A stretch of DNA of 64,000 nt. Origin: an uncultured Bifidobacterium sp. GTDB taxonomy: Bacteria > Actinomycetota > Actinomycetes > Actinomycetales > Bifidobacteriaceae. Where the stretch lies: the NCBI RefSeq assembly GCF_959020145.1, contig NZ_CAUEQY010000001.1, positions 62,001 to 126,000 on the forward strand. The letters run 5' to 3'. The notes under the pieces were generated by a model. That model had not been told where the DNA came from, made no database searches, and saw only the letters and a list, made by a program, of their open reading frames with translations. How positions within the stretch are numbered: the first letter of the stretch is position 1; each line of letters starts with the position of its first letter. A program made the position numbers and the translations under genes. Of this stretch, positions 33,324 to 42,342 are shown in pieces.

Positions 33324-34910
33324 TCAGGCGATGGCCGGACCGTCGTCCAGGTTCTCGTGGCGGACTCGGTAGGCGGCGAAGCCGGACGCGGTGGCCACGA
33401 GGATGATCGCGAACGCGCCGACCAGCATGACGGCCATGGTGGTCGCGCCGGTCTGCGGCAGCTGGGTGATGTTGTCGATGTTCTTCACCACGGCGGTCGG
33501 CGTGGTGGCCTTGCCGTCCGCGTTGGTGACCTTGCCGGTCAGTCCCGGCTGGTCCTTGCCGGTGATGGTCACGTGGCCGTCGTCGGTGATCTTGAGGGTG
33601 AAGCTCGGCTTGACGAAGCTGAAGTAGCCGGTCGGCACCTGCGTCTCCTTCACGGTGTACGTGCCGGCGCCCAGACGGGTGAAGTTGATGACGCCCTGCG
33701 CGTTCGTGGAGAATTCGGTCGCCTTGGACTCGTCCGTGCCGAACGTCCACTGGTTGGAGGCCGAATCCCACGTGTACCACTGGTTCAGGCTGTCGTTGTG
33801 GATTTTGAACTTCGCGCCCTGGATGACCTTGTTGCCGTCGGCCGCGCTGATCTTCTTCAGGTTCACGTCGTAGGTCGGGACCGGGGTCTCATCGGTGCCC
33901 GGGTTCGGGGTCGGCACGTCCGGCGGGACCACGTTGGGCAGCCAGTTCGAGGTGATCAGGATCTGGTTGATGGCCTTGTTGGCCTTGGACGCGTTGACAA
34001 CCTTGCCCTGGTAGGTGACGGTCACCTGCTTGCCCTGGACGGTGTCCACGAGGCTCTGCAGGCTGGTGACCTTGAAGCCGGTGCCGTCGGAATTGCCGAT
34101 CTTGTCCTTGCCGATGGTGCCGAACTGGTTGGTCACGTCCGTGCCGGACGACGTGGTCGCGTGGAAGGAGCCGTCGATGTAGGTGATGCCGGTCATGTGG
34201 TCCTCGAGGGTGATGGTGTCCACGGCCAGCTTGTTCGGCACGGTGAACGTGGCCTTGAAGTCACGGGTCTCGCCGTTGGTCGCGGCCGCGGAATCCTTCC
34301 ACGTGCCGTCCACGCTCTTGATCTTCTTGTCGATCTTGGTGACGTTGGTCTTGATCTGGGTGGAACCGAGGGTCTGGCCGTTGCTCATCCTGACGCTGCC
34401 GCCGATCGTGGTGGACACGAGGATCGGGATTCCCTGGGCGTCGACGACGAGATAATAGCCCTCCGGCAGGGTCAGGTTCAGACTGCCCGTGGCGGAGGTC
34501 TGGTTGGTCTTCACGGCCGCCACCTTGCTGGACGCGGCGGTGGACTGCAGGGTGCCGGCGACCTTGCGCAGCGTGTCCGAATCGGTCTTCAACCGCAGGA
34601 GCTGTTCGGCGGCGTTACGGCCTTCGGACGTGTTGTAGGTCACGCCGTTCTTGTTCAACGCGGCCTTGACCCACGCGTCGGTCGTGGCGTCCGGGGATGA
34701 GGCGCTCACGCTCTTCACGTTCGCGCCGTCCTTGACGACGTCGTTGTATCCAGCGACCTTGTACACGGTGAAGCTGTGTCCGGCGAGGGTGCTGCCGTCG
34801 CCCGCGTTCAGGGTGAGCGTGCCGTCGGCCGCGAACGCCGAGCCCGGGACGCACAACGCGGCCAACGCGGCGGCGGTCGCGCAAGCGGCTGAGATCTTCT
34901 TCATATCCAT
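33324..34910 (-). CDS. Major pilin (LPQTG backbone subunit)
   Basis: 528 residues; start at 34910 (MDMKKISAAC) with AAAGGAG upstream. Signal peptide about 1-27. Two or three Ig-like pilin domains; YTVKETQVPTGY (about 445) is the E-box that supports an intramolecular isopeptide bond, and a further KIDKKIKSVDGTW lysine region could provide the polymerisation or isopeptide lysine. The sorting signal LPQTG (about 494), a hydrophobic stretch and a basic end are clear. Likely substrate of the class C sortase at 27674-28633. Its own leader has a bipartite motif with the longer spacer. Confidence 0.85.
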   Translation of the reverse strand: MDMKKISAACATAAALAALCVPGSAFAADGTLTLNAGDGSTLAGHSFTVYKVAGYNDVVKDGANVKSVSASSPDATTDAWVKAALNKNGVTYNTSEGRNAAEQLLRLKTDSDTLRKVAGTLQSTAASSKVAAVKTNQTSATGSLNLTLPEGYYLVVDAQGIPILVSTTIGGSVRMSNGQTLGSTQIKTNVTKIDKKIKSVDGTWKDSAAATNGETRDFKATFTVPNKLAVDTITLEDHMTGITYIDGSFHATTSSGTDVTNQFGTIGKDKIGNSDGTGFKVTSLQSLVDTVQGKQVTVTYQGKVVNASKANKAINQILITSNWLPNVVPPDVPTPNPGTDETPVPTYDVNLKKISAADGNKVIQGAKFKIHNDSLNQWYTWDSASNQWTFGTDESKATEFSTNAQGVINFTRLGAGTYTVKETQVPTGYFSFVKPSFTLKITDDGHVTITGKDQPGLTGKVTNADGKATTPTAVVKNIDNITQLPQTGATTMAVMLVGAFAIILVATASGFAAYRVRHENLDDGPAIA

Positions 34911-35037
34911 ACTGGATGTCTCCTTTGATAGGGATTCTTCTGTTTTCTGCACGGACGGCTCACGCTGCCGTGGAAGTCCGATATCGTCGGCGTCCGCTTT
35001 CGGATCGCCGGCCGGTTGTCGGATCTCTCAACCATTC

Positions 35038-35068
35038 CCACGTGCACATGGCCGTATGAGCGCAGATA
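35038..35068 (-). promoter_or_regulatory. Bipartite leader motif, 22-base spacer, site 4
   Basis: Minus strand: AATATCTG, then GTGGGAATGGTTG 22 bases after TATCT. The spacer is one helical turn longer than in the N12 sites. Confidence 0.55.
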
Positions 35069-35165
35069 TTCGAACGGGTGGCACCCCAATAAGATGGATG
35101 GGGGCGTGGGCCGTTCTTTCGGACGAGCCACGCCGGCCTTGTACGGCATCCACGGTCCGGGAAAG

Positions 35166-35201
35166 GAAAAGGGCGGGATGTTGGAGAATCCTCCAACATC
35201 C
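35166..35201 (-). terminator. Strong hairpin after the giant adhesin gene
   Basis: GGGCGGGATGTTGGAG and complement: about 16 bp of stem with a 3-4 base loop, 50 bases after the adhesin stop. Confidence 0.8.
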
Positions 35202-35250
35202 CGCCCGTGGCGTCACTCATGCCGTATGGCGGATCCGAACGGTCATCGGA

Positions 35251-38200
35251 TCATTTGGCGGCATGCACGCCGTGCTTGACGGTCGAGGTCCTGCGACGTG
35301 CGCCCAAGAGGGTCACGCCGACACCGCCGAAGGCGATGAGGGACAGCAGGACGCCGCCGATGGCCATGCCGGTCTTGGCGAGATCCTCGCGGTAGCCGCT
35401 CCAGTCGTCGGTGTTCGAGTCCACGGTGGTGTCCTCGCATAGGGTCCTGTCGCCGACCTTGACCTGCTTGAGGCCTGTCGTGTCGGACGCGTCGCCGTCG
35501 ACCTTCGTGCCGGCGTCGGACTTCTCGTCGCCGGTCTGGTTGCCGTCGGTGGGCTGCTGGCCGCCGAACTGGTCGGTGACGGGGCATTCGACGAGCGGCG
35601 TGCCGGTGACCTTCACACGGTCGGTGTGCTTGCCGCCCTGCTCGACGCCCTTCAACGTGCCGGTGATGACGGTGGACTCGCCGGGCTTGAGCACGAGGGT
35701 ATCCCAATCGTCCGGATACTTCAGGTCCGTGACGTCGCCTTCGCCGGCGATGGTCCTGTCGACCATCTTCAGGTCCTTGGCGAGATACCAGGCGCCCTCA
35801 CCGGTCGAGGAGTCCGTCTTGGACGTGTTGGTGATCTTGAACGCGATCTGCTGGCTGTCTCCGGCCATCTTCAACGCGTCCTTCACGTCGTCGCGGTCGC
35901 CGGCCTGTTCGCCGGAGGCCACGTCGTACTTCTCGATGTGGATCGACGGGGTCATGTCCGGGGTGCGGGTCCACACGATGTTGGACTGGAACTCCTTGTC
36001 GTTGAAGATCTCGGTGAACTGGTTCTCGACGCGTTCGGACACCTTCAGGCGCTTGCACTGGATGTACGCGCGCCAGCCGTTCTCATGCGCGTTGTCCGCG
36101 GACACGAGGGCACGGTACGCTTCGGTCGCCTCGACGGTGACCACGCCGTTGGCGTCGGCCGTGGCGGTGAACAGTTCACCGCCGAGCTTCGAGCTGTCGA
36201 AGCCGTTGCCGGCGAGCTTGTCGCCCTTGGCGGCGAGCACCTTGCCGTCCCTGTACAGGTCGCGGGTCGCGTACACGGCCCACTGGCCCGTGTACTGGTC
36301 GAACTCGGTGTTCAGCGGATCCACGATCCTCCACTGGCTGACCTGCGGGTAGGCGCGGTCGGCCGGGATGACGGAGCTGTCGAGCTGGTAGAGGAAGGTG
36401 CGGTCCTTGTACACGCTTCTGCCGTCGATGCTTTCGCCGCCGACCTTGACGGTCACGTCCTTGGCCGGGTTGACGGGCTTGAGCGGGTTGGACACCTCGT
36501 TGGTCTCCACGGTCGTGTCGTTGGTGACCTGGATGGCCTTGTTCCTGACCGTGTACCCATCCTTGACCTTGACGACCTTGTACGGCATGACGACCTGGTA
36601 GGTCCGGCCGAGGAGGTTCTGGTCGATGGCCGGATCGTTGAGCGGATCATGCTTGCCGTTGGTCGAATACTTGGCGAGGTCCTTCGGCTGGGGGTCGCCC
36701 TTGACGGTGACGCCCTTCTTCGGGATCCACGTGTCCACGGTCTTCGCGTACACGTATGCGACGCCGTCCTTGACCTGGATGTTGAACTTTCCGGTCACGT
36801 CCTTGCCGGACCGGTCGAGCACTTCGATCTTGGTTTCGTCGATGGCGACGTACCCGTCATCGAAATCGTCGGTGATGCCGGCCTTCCACACGCGGTACGC
36901 GTTGTCGGTCTGCTTCAGGTCGAGGGTGACCAGATAGTTGCCGGTATCGCCCAGCAGCATGGTCTTCCCATCGATGCTGACGGTCGGATCGCCCTGCTCC
37001 TTGGACTGGTTGTCCTTCTTGGAAGGGTTGTGGACCGGCGGCAGGTTGTCGACGATGTTCGACGGGGTGATCATGTTGTTCAGCGTGAGCGCCCACTGGT
37101 TGGCCACTTTGCGGTCGACGGGAGCGTTCTTCGCGACGGTGCCTTCGAAACGGACCTGCACCTGCGGGTTCGTGCCGGCCTTCCAATGTTCGGCCACGTA
37201 CTTGTTCGAGTATGTGATGGTGAACTTGTGCGCCGCGGTGTCCCATGCGACCGTGTAGTCGCCTTCGACGCCCATCTGCGGGTCGCTGGTGGTCAGCTGT
37301 CCGCCGGTGGCGAGGTCGGTGATCTCAAGGGTCTGCGGGTCGGGTTCGAGGTACTGGTCGTACACGTCGGTGTCCTGGATGGACACGATCCGGTATCCGA
37401 GGTCGGCGGGCAGTTTCGGCTGCGTGGTGAGACGGTATTCGACCTTCTGGCCCGGATACACGACCTTGTCGTCGGCGTCGTTGTTCGCGCCGCCCTGGCT
37501 GCCTTCGGCGATGACCTTCTTCTTGACCGGTGGGACGTAGCCGCAGATGTGCGGTTCGTTGGTCGGCTGGGACTCGTTGTTGACCTTCTCGGAACCCGAG
37601 TTGGTCAGCTTGGAGCCGTCGGGGTTCTCGCAGAACGTGAGCTCGTCGCCCGCGGCCTTCCTGAAGTCCTTGCGGACCTGGGCCGCGCCCTTGCCGTTGG
37701 CGAAGTTCACCACGCCAGGCAGGAGCAGGCTGATCTGCTTCGGATTCTTCAATCCGGCCTGCGCGGCACGGTACTCCGGCTTCGCGGTCGCGGTGACCTT
37801 GGTGCCCTGGACGGTGATGTCGAACTGGTCGGTCACGTCACGGCCCTTGTTCGCGATGTCCGCGACGGAGGATGCCGCGTCGGTCGTGGCGTCGGCCTCG
37901 TACACGCGGATCTTCGACTTGTCGGACGTGAGGTCCCAGATGTAGTCGGCCTTGGCGTAATCGTCGGTCAGCTTGATGTCGGTGACCTTGACGAGATCGG
38001 ACGCGATGACGCCGTTGACCACGGACGCGACCTGGTCGCCGTCGAGGAACTTCTGGGTGTCCGCTCCGGTCTTGTTCGTCTCGTCCGGATCGACCACGGC
38101 CTGCCAGGTGCCGTCATCGCCGAGCTTGATCCAGCTCTTGTCCGGGTTCGGGCTCCACTCCCTGACGGGCGGCTCGTTGCCGGGCACGGTCTGCTGGTTC

Positions 38201-40626
38201 CATTTCTCCCAATCGCCGTTGGTGAGCTGGACCTTCTGGCCGGCCTTGAGCACGCCCTTGGCGAACGCGCCCTTGATGGTCATGCGCACCTTGCGGTCCG
38301 CCGCCTGGTTGTAGGTCGTGTCGAGCAGCGACTGTTTCGCGGTGATCCACACCCTGTCGTCCTGCTTGTGCACGTCGAACAGGCTGTTCGCGTCCTTGCC
38401 GTCGATGGTGACGGTCACCGACGCGGAATCCAGGTCGATGTTCCTCGCGCTCTTGGAGAAATCATCGCCCAATTCGTAGGAGCTCATCTTCCTGGCGAGG
38501 TTCTTCGGCAGCAGGCCGTTGACGGTCACGCCGAAATCATCCTGCTGGACGAACGTGTGCGTGTCCGCGTTGACCTTGTTGCTCCACGCCGTGTCCTCGG
38601 CCGTGGCGGCCTGGCCCTGGTCGGCGCTCCATACCTTGTCGGGCTTCGGATTGCGCACGTAGACCGGCGGCTCGTTGGTCGGCTGGGATTCGTTGTTCCA
38701 CTTCTCGGAGGCCTTGTTGGTCAGCTTCCTCTGGTCGGCCGCGGCCTGCGCGTTCGGCGTCTGCTTCACGTATCCGCCGATGTACAGTTTGACCTTGCGG
38801 TCCTTGGTGCCGAACGCGGTCTTCGTGAGGAACGACTGCTTCGCGGTCGCGGTGGTCGTGTGCTTCGTGGTGTCGACCGTGATGTCGAACTGGTCGGTCA
38901 CGTCCGCACCATCCACATACACCTTGACCTGGTCCTTGTGGTTCCAGTCGATCCACTGGGCCGAAGCGGTCCAATCATCGGTGATCGCGTAGGAGGTGAA
39001 CGGGTTGAGCAGGTGCGCGGGGATACGGCCGTTGACCACGGCGCCGATTGCGTCGCCGGTCACGAACGTGCGGTTGTCGCTGCCCTTGTCGTTCGTATGC
39101 TGCGGATCCTCGGCCGTCAGGGCGCCGTTGGAGTCCAACACCCACACCTTGTCGGGCTTCGGAGTGACCTTGCCGACCTGTTCGCTGTTACCGGTCTGGC
39201 AGTGGCTCTTATCCGCATTGCCGTATTCGTCGCCGGTCCAGCAGGCCTGGCTGTCGTCCGGGATGGTGTAGTCCGTGCCGGTCGGGGTCGCGGACTGGGG
39301 CACGTTCAACGTGTATTGTCCGGAGACCGGGTTCGGCACGTGCGCCTTGACGACGCGTTTGCCCGCATGGGAATCGTCCACCGTGATGTCGGCCTTGACG
39401 GTGTTGCCGTCCTGGTCGGTCACGGTGATCTTCGAATAGTCGTCCTTGTCGGCGCCGCCGATCAGGACCTTCTGGCCGGTCACGTCGATCGTGTCGTACA
39501 GCCAGAAATGCTCGGACGCGTTCGACTGGGCGGTGATGTGCGCCGTATACAGGCTGCCGGACGCGATCTGCTGGGCCTCGGCGGTGACCTGCTGGCCCGC
39601 CATGTTGGTGAGCTTCTTCGACGGCGGGGTCGGAACGGGCTTCCAGGATTCCTTCGCGTCCTGCGCGCCCATATGGATGGCCGCGGCCTTCATGTGGCCC
39701 TGCTTGCCGACGGTCACATCATAGTAGTAGGAGCCGGCCGGCCAGACCTTCCAAGACTTGTCCACGTCCCTATAGCCGAACGAGACGCTTTTGGTCGTGT
39801 TGTTGTTCTGGGTGAACTGCTTGGACGCGGTACGGGTCGTGCCGTCCAGACCGGTCCAATGCAGCGTGACGGTGCCCGTCACGTCCTCGGAGATCGTGCT
39901 GCCGCCACGGCTGGTGGTGATCGCGTCGGAAACGTCATCGGTCGAACCGGCCTGGGTGAACAGGCCACCCGCCTGCGTGCTGACGGTCAGATCGTAGTCG
40001 ACCGGCGGTTCGTCCTGGTCGAGGACGATGGCGACGACCGCGCGCGGGGCTTTGTTCATCTCACGGGTGGCGAGACTATTGATGGAAGTCTGTCCATCAG
40101 AGAAGAACGAACGGGTCGTGTAGTTGGCTCCCTGATACGAATAGGTGCCGTTCGGGATGCCGGAGGCGTTGTAGGCCGCCTTCCACTGGTCCGCGCTGAA
40201 GGAGCCGTTGGCGCCCGTGTACCAGTCGCCGTTCGCGCCGGGCGTGTGCACGAAGCCCACGGACACGAGGCGGCAGGTCGGATTCTGGTTGCCCGAAGCC
40301 TTCGAACGGGCCACGCATTCGGCGTTCGCGCCGTTCACGGCCTCGTCGATGGCGCTGTTGGACTCGCTGCCGTCCATCGACTTCACACCGACGGATCCCA
40401 TGGCGGATTTCACATTCTCGCGGGTCGGGGAGCCGAAGGAGTCCTTGTACACCCATGTGATCTTGCCGGTGCCGCCGGCGGAGCCGTCGCCCGTGCCCGT
40501 GCCGTCACCGGAGCCGCCGCCACCGTCGGCGGCGAACGCGCCGACGACCGGGGACGCCAGCGTGGCCGCGGCGACCAGGCCGGCTATCGTGGCCTTGCCC
40601 CATTTCTTGTTCTTGTTGGAACCCAA
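35251..40626 (-). CDS. Giant wall-anchored pilus-associated adhesin with isopeptide-type repeats
   Basis: 1791 residues from a TTG start at 40626, chosen because AAGGAGACGG precedes it and the signal peptide begins there; the frame is open to 40869. N-terminal domain (about 50-300) lies before a run of repeated modules. Repeats of about 165-190 residues start PKPDKVW (about 489), NPKPDKVW (about 662) and NPDKSW (about 830), and end in E-x-x-PTNEPP or PGNEPP; they resemble antigen I/II C-terminal and fimbrial isopeptide-forming domains. Further modules follow to about 1500. C-terminal LAKTG with a hydrophobic stretch and a basic end is a sorting-signal variant. Probably the tip adhesin for donor-recipient or host contact; ligand unknown. 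Confidence 0.8.
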   Translation of the reverse strand: MGSNKNKKWGKATIAGLVAAATLASPVVGAFAADGGGGSGDGTGTGDGSAGGTGKITWVYKDSFGSPTRENVKSAMGSVGVKSMDGSESNSAIDEAVNGANAECVARSKASGNQNPTCRLVSVGFVHTPGANGDWYTGANGSFSADQWKAAYNASGIPNGTYSYQGANYTTRSFFSDGQTSINSLATREMNKAPRAVVAIVLDQDEPPVDYDLTVSTQAGGLFTQAGSTDDVSDAITTSRGGSTISEDVTGTVTLHWTGLDGTTRTASKQFTQNNNTTKSVSFGYRDVDKSWKVWPAGSYYYDVTVGKQGHMKAAAIHMGAQDAKESWKPVPTPPSKKLTNMAGQQVTAEAQQIASGSLYTAHITAQSNASEHFWLYDTIDVTGQKVLIGGADKDDYSKITVTDQDGNTVKADITVDDSHAGKRVVKAHVPNPVSGQYTLNVPQSATPTGTDYTIPDDSQACWTGDEYGNADKSHCQTGNSEQVGKVTPKPDKVWVLDSNGALTAEDPQHTNDKGSDNRTFVTGDAIGAVVNGRIPAHLLNPFTSYAITDDWTASAQWIDWNHKDQVKVYVDGADVTDQFDITVDTTKHTTTATAKQSFLTKTAFGTKDRKVKLYIGGYVKQTPNAQAAADQRKLTNKASEKWNNESQPTNEPPVYVRNPKPDKVWSADQGQAATAEDTAWSNKVNADTHTFVQQDDFGVTVNGLLPKNLARKMSSYELGDDFSKSARNIDLDSASVTVTIDGKDANSLFDVHKQDDRVWITAKQSLLDTTYNQAADRKVRMTIKGAFAKGVLKAGQKVQLTNGDWEKWNQQTVPGNEPPVREWSPNPDKSWIKLGDDGTWQAVVDPDETNKTGADTQKFLDGDQVASVVNGVIASDLVKVTDIKLTDDYAKADYIWDLTSDKSKIRVYEADATTDAASSVADIANKGRDVTDQFDITVQGTKVTATAKPEYRAAQAGLKNPKQISLLLPGVVNFANGKGAAQVRKDFRKAAGDELTFCENPDGSKLTNSGSEKVNNESQPTNEPHICGYVPPVKKKVIAEGSQGGANNDADDKVVYPGQKVEYRLTTQPKLPADLGYRIVSIQDTDVYDQYLEPDPQTLEITDLATGGQLTTSDPQMGVEGDYTVAWDTAAHKFTITYSNKYVAEHWKAGTNPQVQVRFEGTVAKNAPVDRKVANQWALTLNNMITPSNIVDNLPPVHNPSKKDNQSKEQGDPTVSIDGKTMLLGDTGNYLVTLDLKQTDNAYRVWKAGITDDFDDGYVAIDETKIEVLDRSGKDVTGKFNIQVKDGVAYVYAKTVDTWIPKKGVTVKGDPQPKDLAKYSTNGKHDPLNDPAIDQNLLGRTYQVVMPYKVVKVKDGYTVRNKAIQVTNDTTVETNEVSNPLKPVNPAKDVTVKVGGESIDGRSVYKDRTFLYQLDSSVIPADRAYPQVSQWRIVDPLNTEFDQYTGQWAVYATRDLYRDGKVLAAKGDKLAGNGFDSSKLGGELFTATADANGVVTVEATEAYRALVSADNAHENGWRAYIQCKRLKVSERVENQFTEIFNDKEFQSNIVWTRTPDMTPSIHIEKYDVASGEQAGDRDDVKDALKMAGDSQQIAFKITNTSKTDSSTGEGAWYLAKDLKMVDRTIAGEGDVTDLKYPDDWDTLVLKPGESTVITGTLKGVEQGGKHTDRVKVTGTPLVECPVTDQFGGQQPTDGNQTGDEKSDAGTKVDGDASDTTGLKQVKVGDRTLCEDTTVDSNTDDWSGYREDLAKTGMAIGGVLLSLIAFGGVGVTLLGARRRTSTVKHGVHAAK

Positions 40627-40748
40627 TGTTCCGTCTCCTTTCAGAGATTCTGCTTGCAGAACGTCCCGCCGTGCGGGCGGGACGGGACGGCGGGAACGCA
40701 CGTTCCCTGCGCGGTTCCCCTCACGGGGACCGGCCCATCCAATCCGTT

Positions 40749-40769
40749 CCACGCGCGCACGCCTCGATA
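40749..40769 (-). promoter_or_regulatory. Bipartite leader motif TATCG-N12-GTGG, site 5
   Basis: Minus strand: CTTATCG, then GTGGAACGGATTGG 12 bases on. It lies 123 bases before the adhesin start; a small hairpin GGTCCCC...GGGGAACC follows in the leader. Confidence 0.6.
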
Positions 40770-40813
40770 AGGGGCAATATTGGTTCGGGGTGGTATGCCG
40801 TGCGGACGAAAAC

Positions 40814-40839
40814 GGCCCCGTCCATTGTTGGACGGGGCC
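40814..40839 (-). terminator. Hairpin upstream of adhesin transcription unit
   Basis: GGCCCCGTCCA, short loop, TGGACGGGGCC. It ends the preceding unit (40866-41831). Confidence 0.8.
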
Positions 40840-40865
40840 TGCGGAAAGGACAAGGGGAAAATGAA

Positions 40866-41831
40866 TCATCCAAGCGGACAGAATTTATCCGGCTGGCAAT
40901 TGTATTGATCCCCAGTATTGTCTTCCCAGTCGTAGTGGATGCTTGGCGCGGGGGAGTTCCCGCTCGGGGAGCCGCCACCCTGGCCTTGCGATCCGCCTGA
41001 ATACGATCCGCCGGAATAGGACCGTCCACCGGCGGAACCGGACCAGCCGCCGGACGAATACGAACCGTACGAGTACGAGCGTTGCGCCTGCTGTTGGGCC
41101 TGCTGTGCGGCGGCCGCCTGGGCTGCGGCCTCCTGTTCGGCCTGCGCCTTCGCTGCGGCCTCGGCGTCGGCCTGGTCCTTCGCCGTCTTCGAATCGTTCA
41201 CGGCCTTGACGGCCTTGGCGATTGCGTCGGCGTCGCGCTTGGCGATGGCCTGCTTCAACGCGTCACGGGTCTTATCGTCCTGGACCTTGCCTTCCGTCGC
41301 CCTGTACAGTCCGTCCGCATCGTCCACCGTCTTGTCGAGCTTCGACGATTCGACCGCCCTGACCGCGGCCTGCAGCGTCTTCGCATCCGCCTTCACGCTC
41401 CTGGCCGTCTTGTCCGCCTTGGCGGTGGCCTCGTCCAGACCGGTCTTGTCGGACGCGTCGCACTTGACCATGGCGGGAGTCTCCGCCCCAACGGCCCGTT
41501 TGAGCGCGTCAAGGGTCTTCACGTCCTTCACGCCTGTCGCATCCGTCTTCAACGCGGCCGTCGTAGCATCCGCGCCGAGCAGCGCCTTATACGACTTCAC
41601 CGTCTTACCCAGGTCCGTGACGGCCGACTGGCACGCCTGGCGCGCCACCGACACCCGATGGTTCTCGTACGCCCTGTATCCGCACACGCCACCCGCGACC
41701 AGCGCGACGGCCGCGACGGCGGCCACGCCGATGACGACCGGCCTGCGGTTCTTCCTTCCGGCCGAAACGGTCCCGTCCACGGGCGTGGACTGCGGGATGG
41801 TGTCCGGCGTCATGCTGTCTTTCTCGTCCAT
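40866..41831 (-). CDS. Single-pass membrane protein with coiled coil and Gly/Ser-rich tail
   Basis: 321 residues; start at 41831 (MDEKDSMTPD) with GAAGGAG upstream. Cytoplasmic 35 residues, membrane helix (about 36-60, VVIGVAAVAAVALVAGG), helical domain with QACQSAVTDLGKTVKSY and KCDASDKTGLDEA, Ala/Gln-rich coiled coil, then a Ser/Gly/Tyr-rich tail ending YNCQPDKFCPLG. Same architecture as 10661-11416, 11439-12788 and 43451-44239. Has its own leader motif. Confidence 0.6.
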   Translation of the reverse strand: MDEKDSMTPDTIPQSTPVDGTVSAGRKNRRPVVIGVAAVAAVALVAGGVCGYRAYENHRVSVARQACQSAVTDLGKTVKSYKALLGADATTAALKTDATGVKDVKTLDALKRAVGAETPAMVKCDASDKTGLDEATAKADKTARSVKADAKTLQAAVRAVESSKLDKTVDDADGLYRATEGKVQDDKTRDALKQAIAKRDADAIAKAVKAVNDSKTAKDQADAEAAAKAQAEQEAAAQAAAAQQAQQQAQRSYSYGSYSSGGWSGSAGGRSYSGGSYSGGSQGQGGGSPSGNSPAPSIHYDWEDNTGDQYNCQPDKFCPLG

Positions 41832-41869
41832 GACGACTCCTTCTCGACTACGTATGTGATTCATATTAC

Positions 41870-41890
41870 CCACATAACCCCTTGTTGATA
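41870..41890 (-). promoter_or_regulatory. Bipartite leader motif, N12, site 6 (degenerate)
   Basis: Minus strand: GATATCA, 12 bases, GTGGGTAATATG. The first half has A in place of the usual G. 39 bases before the gene start. Confidence 0.45.
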
Positions 41891-41906
41891 TCGCACAGGG
41901 AAGAGG

Positions 41907-42230
41907 CTACAGGCTCCTGCCATGCGAGCGAACGAGCAGATACGTCCAGATGGCGAGATTCAGGATTTGGACCAGCAGGAGGATCACTTCCACGCCGGAT
42001 GCCATGCCGGTCCATCCGTCCCGTGCATGCATGAGCCCGTGACCCAGTCCGTACGAGTAGGCGAACACGCCTATCCAGCCGGCCAGACGACAGTACAGGT
42101 CGGTACGACGTCGCGCTTCCGACCATTCACGGTCGGACCGTTTCGGAATCAGATATGGTCCGGTCAACCGCACGCATGCGATGAGGTTCAGAACGCATAC
42201 GATGCTTTTCAACAGGTCCGCCCAGCTCAT
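41907..42230 (-). CDS. Small polytopic membrane protein, unknown
   Basis: 107 residues with three hydrophobic segments (about 5-28, 48-66 and 76-98) separated by charged loops. No clear RBS at the ATG (42230) but the frame and hydrophobic pattern look real. No family recognised. Its neighbours are an HTH-free HipA-like gene upstream and a membrane coiled-coil protein downstream. Confidence 0.5.
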   Translation of the reverse strand: MSWADLLKSIVCVLNLIACVRLTGPYLIPKRSDREWSEARRRTDLYCRLAGWIGVFAYSYGLGHGLMHARDGWTGMASGVEVILLLVQILNLAIWTYLLVRSHGRSL

Positions 42231-42342
42231 TGCCCGTCATCCTCTCCCAGTCCGGAACCTTCAGGCGACTTTTCAGGATACGCTTTCGATGGTCCGGTTG
42301 TCCGTTCCACGTTCCTTGACCATTGATATCGAGACGGACGCG

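Larger units (their letters stand above)
34911..35250. other. Pilin leader region
   Basis: 340 bases between the giant adhesin and the pilin. From upstream to downstream on the minus strand: a strong terminator (35166-35201), a bipartite motif with 22-base spacer (35038-35068), then a G+C-rich leader of about 120 bases with the RBS AAAGGAG. No gene seen. Confidence 0.6.

Noticed and set aside
35626..40770. 1714-codon plus-strand open frame opposite the giant adhesin
   Set aside because: Entirely antisense to a protein with signal peptide, repeats and sorting signal; no features of its own.
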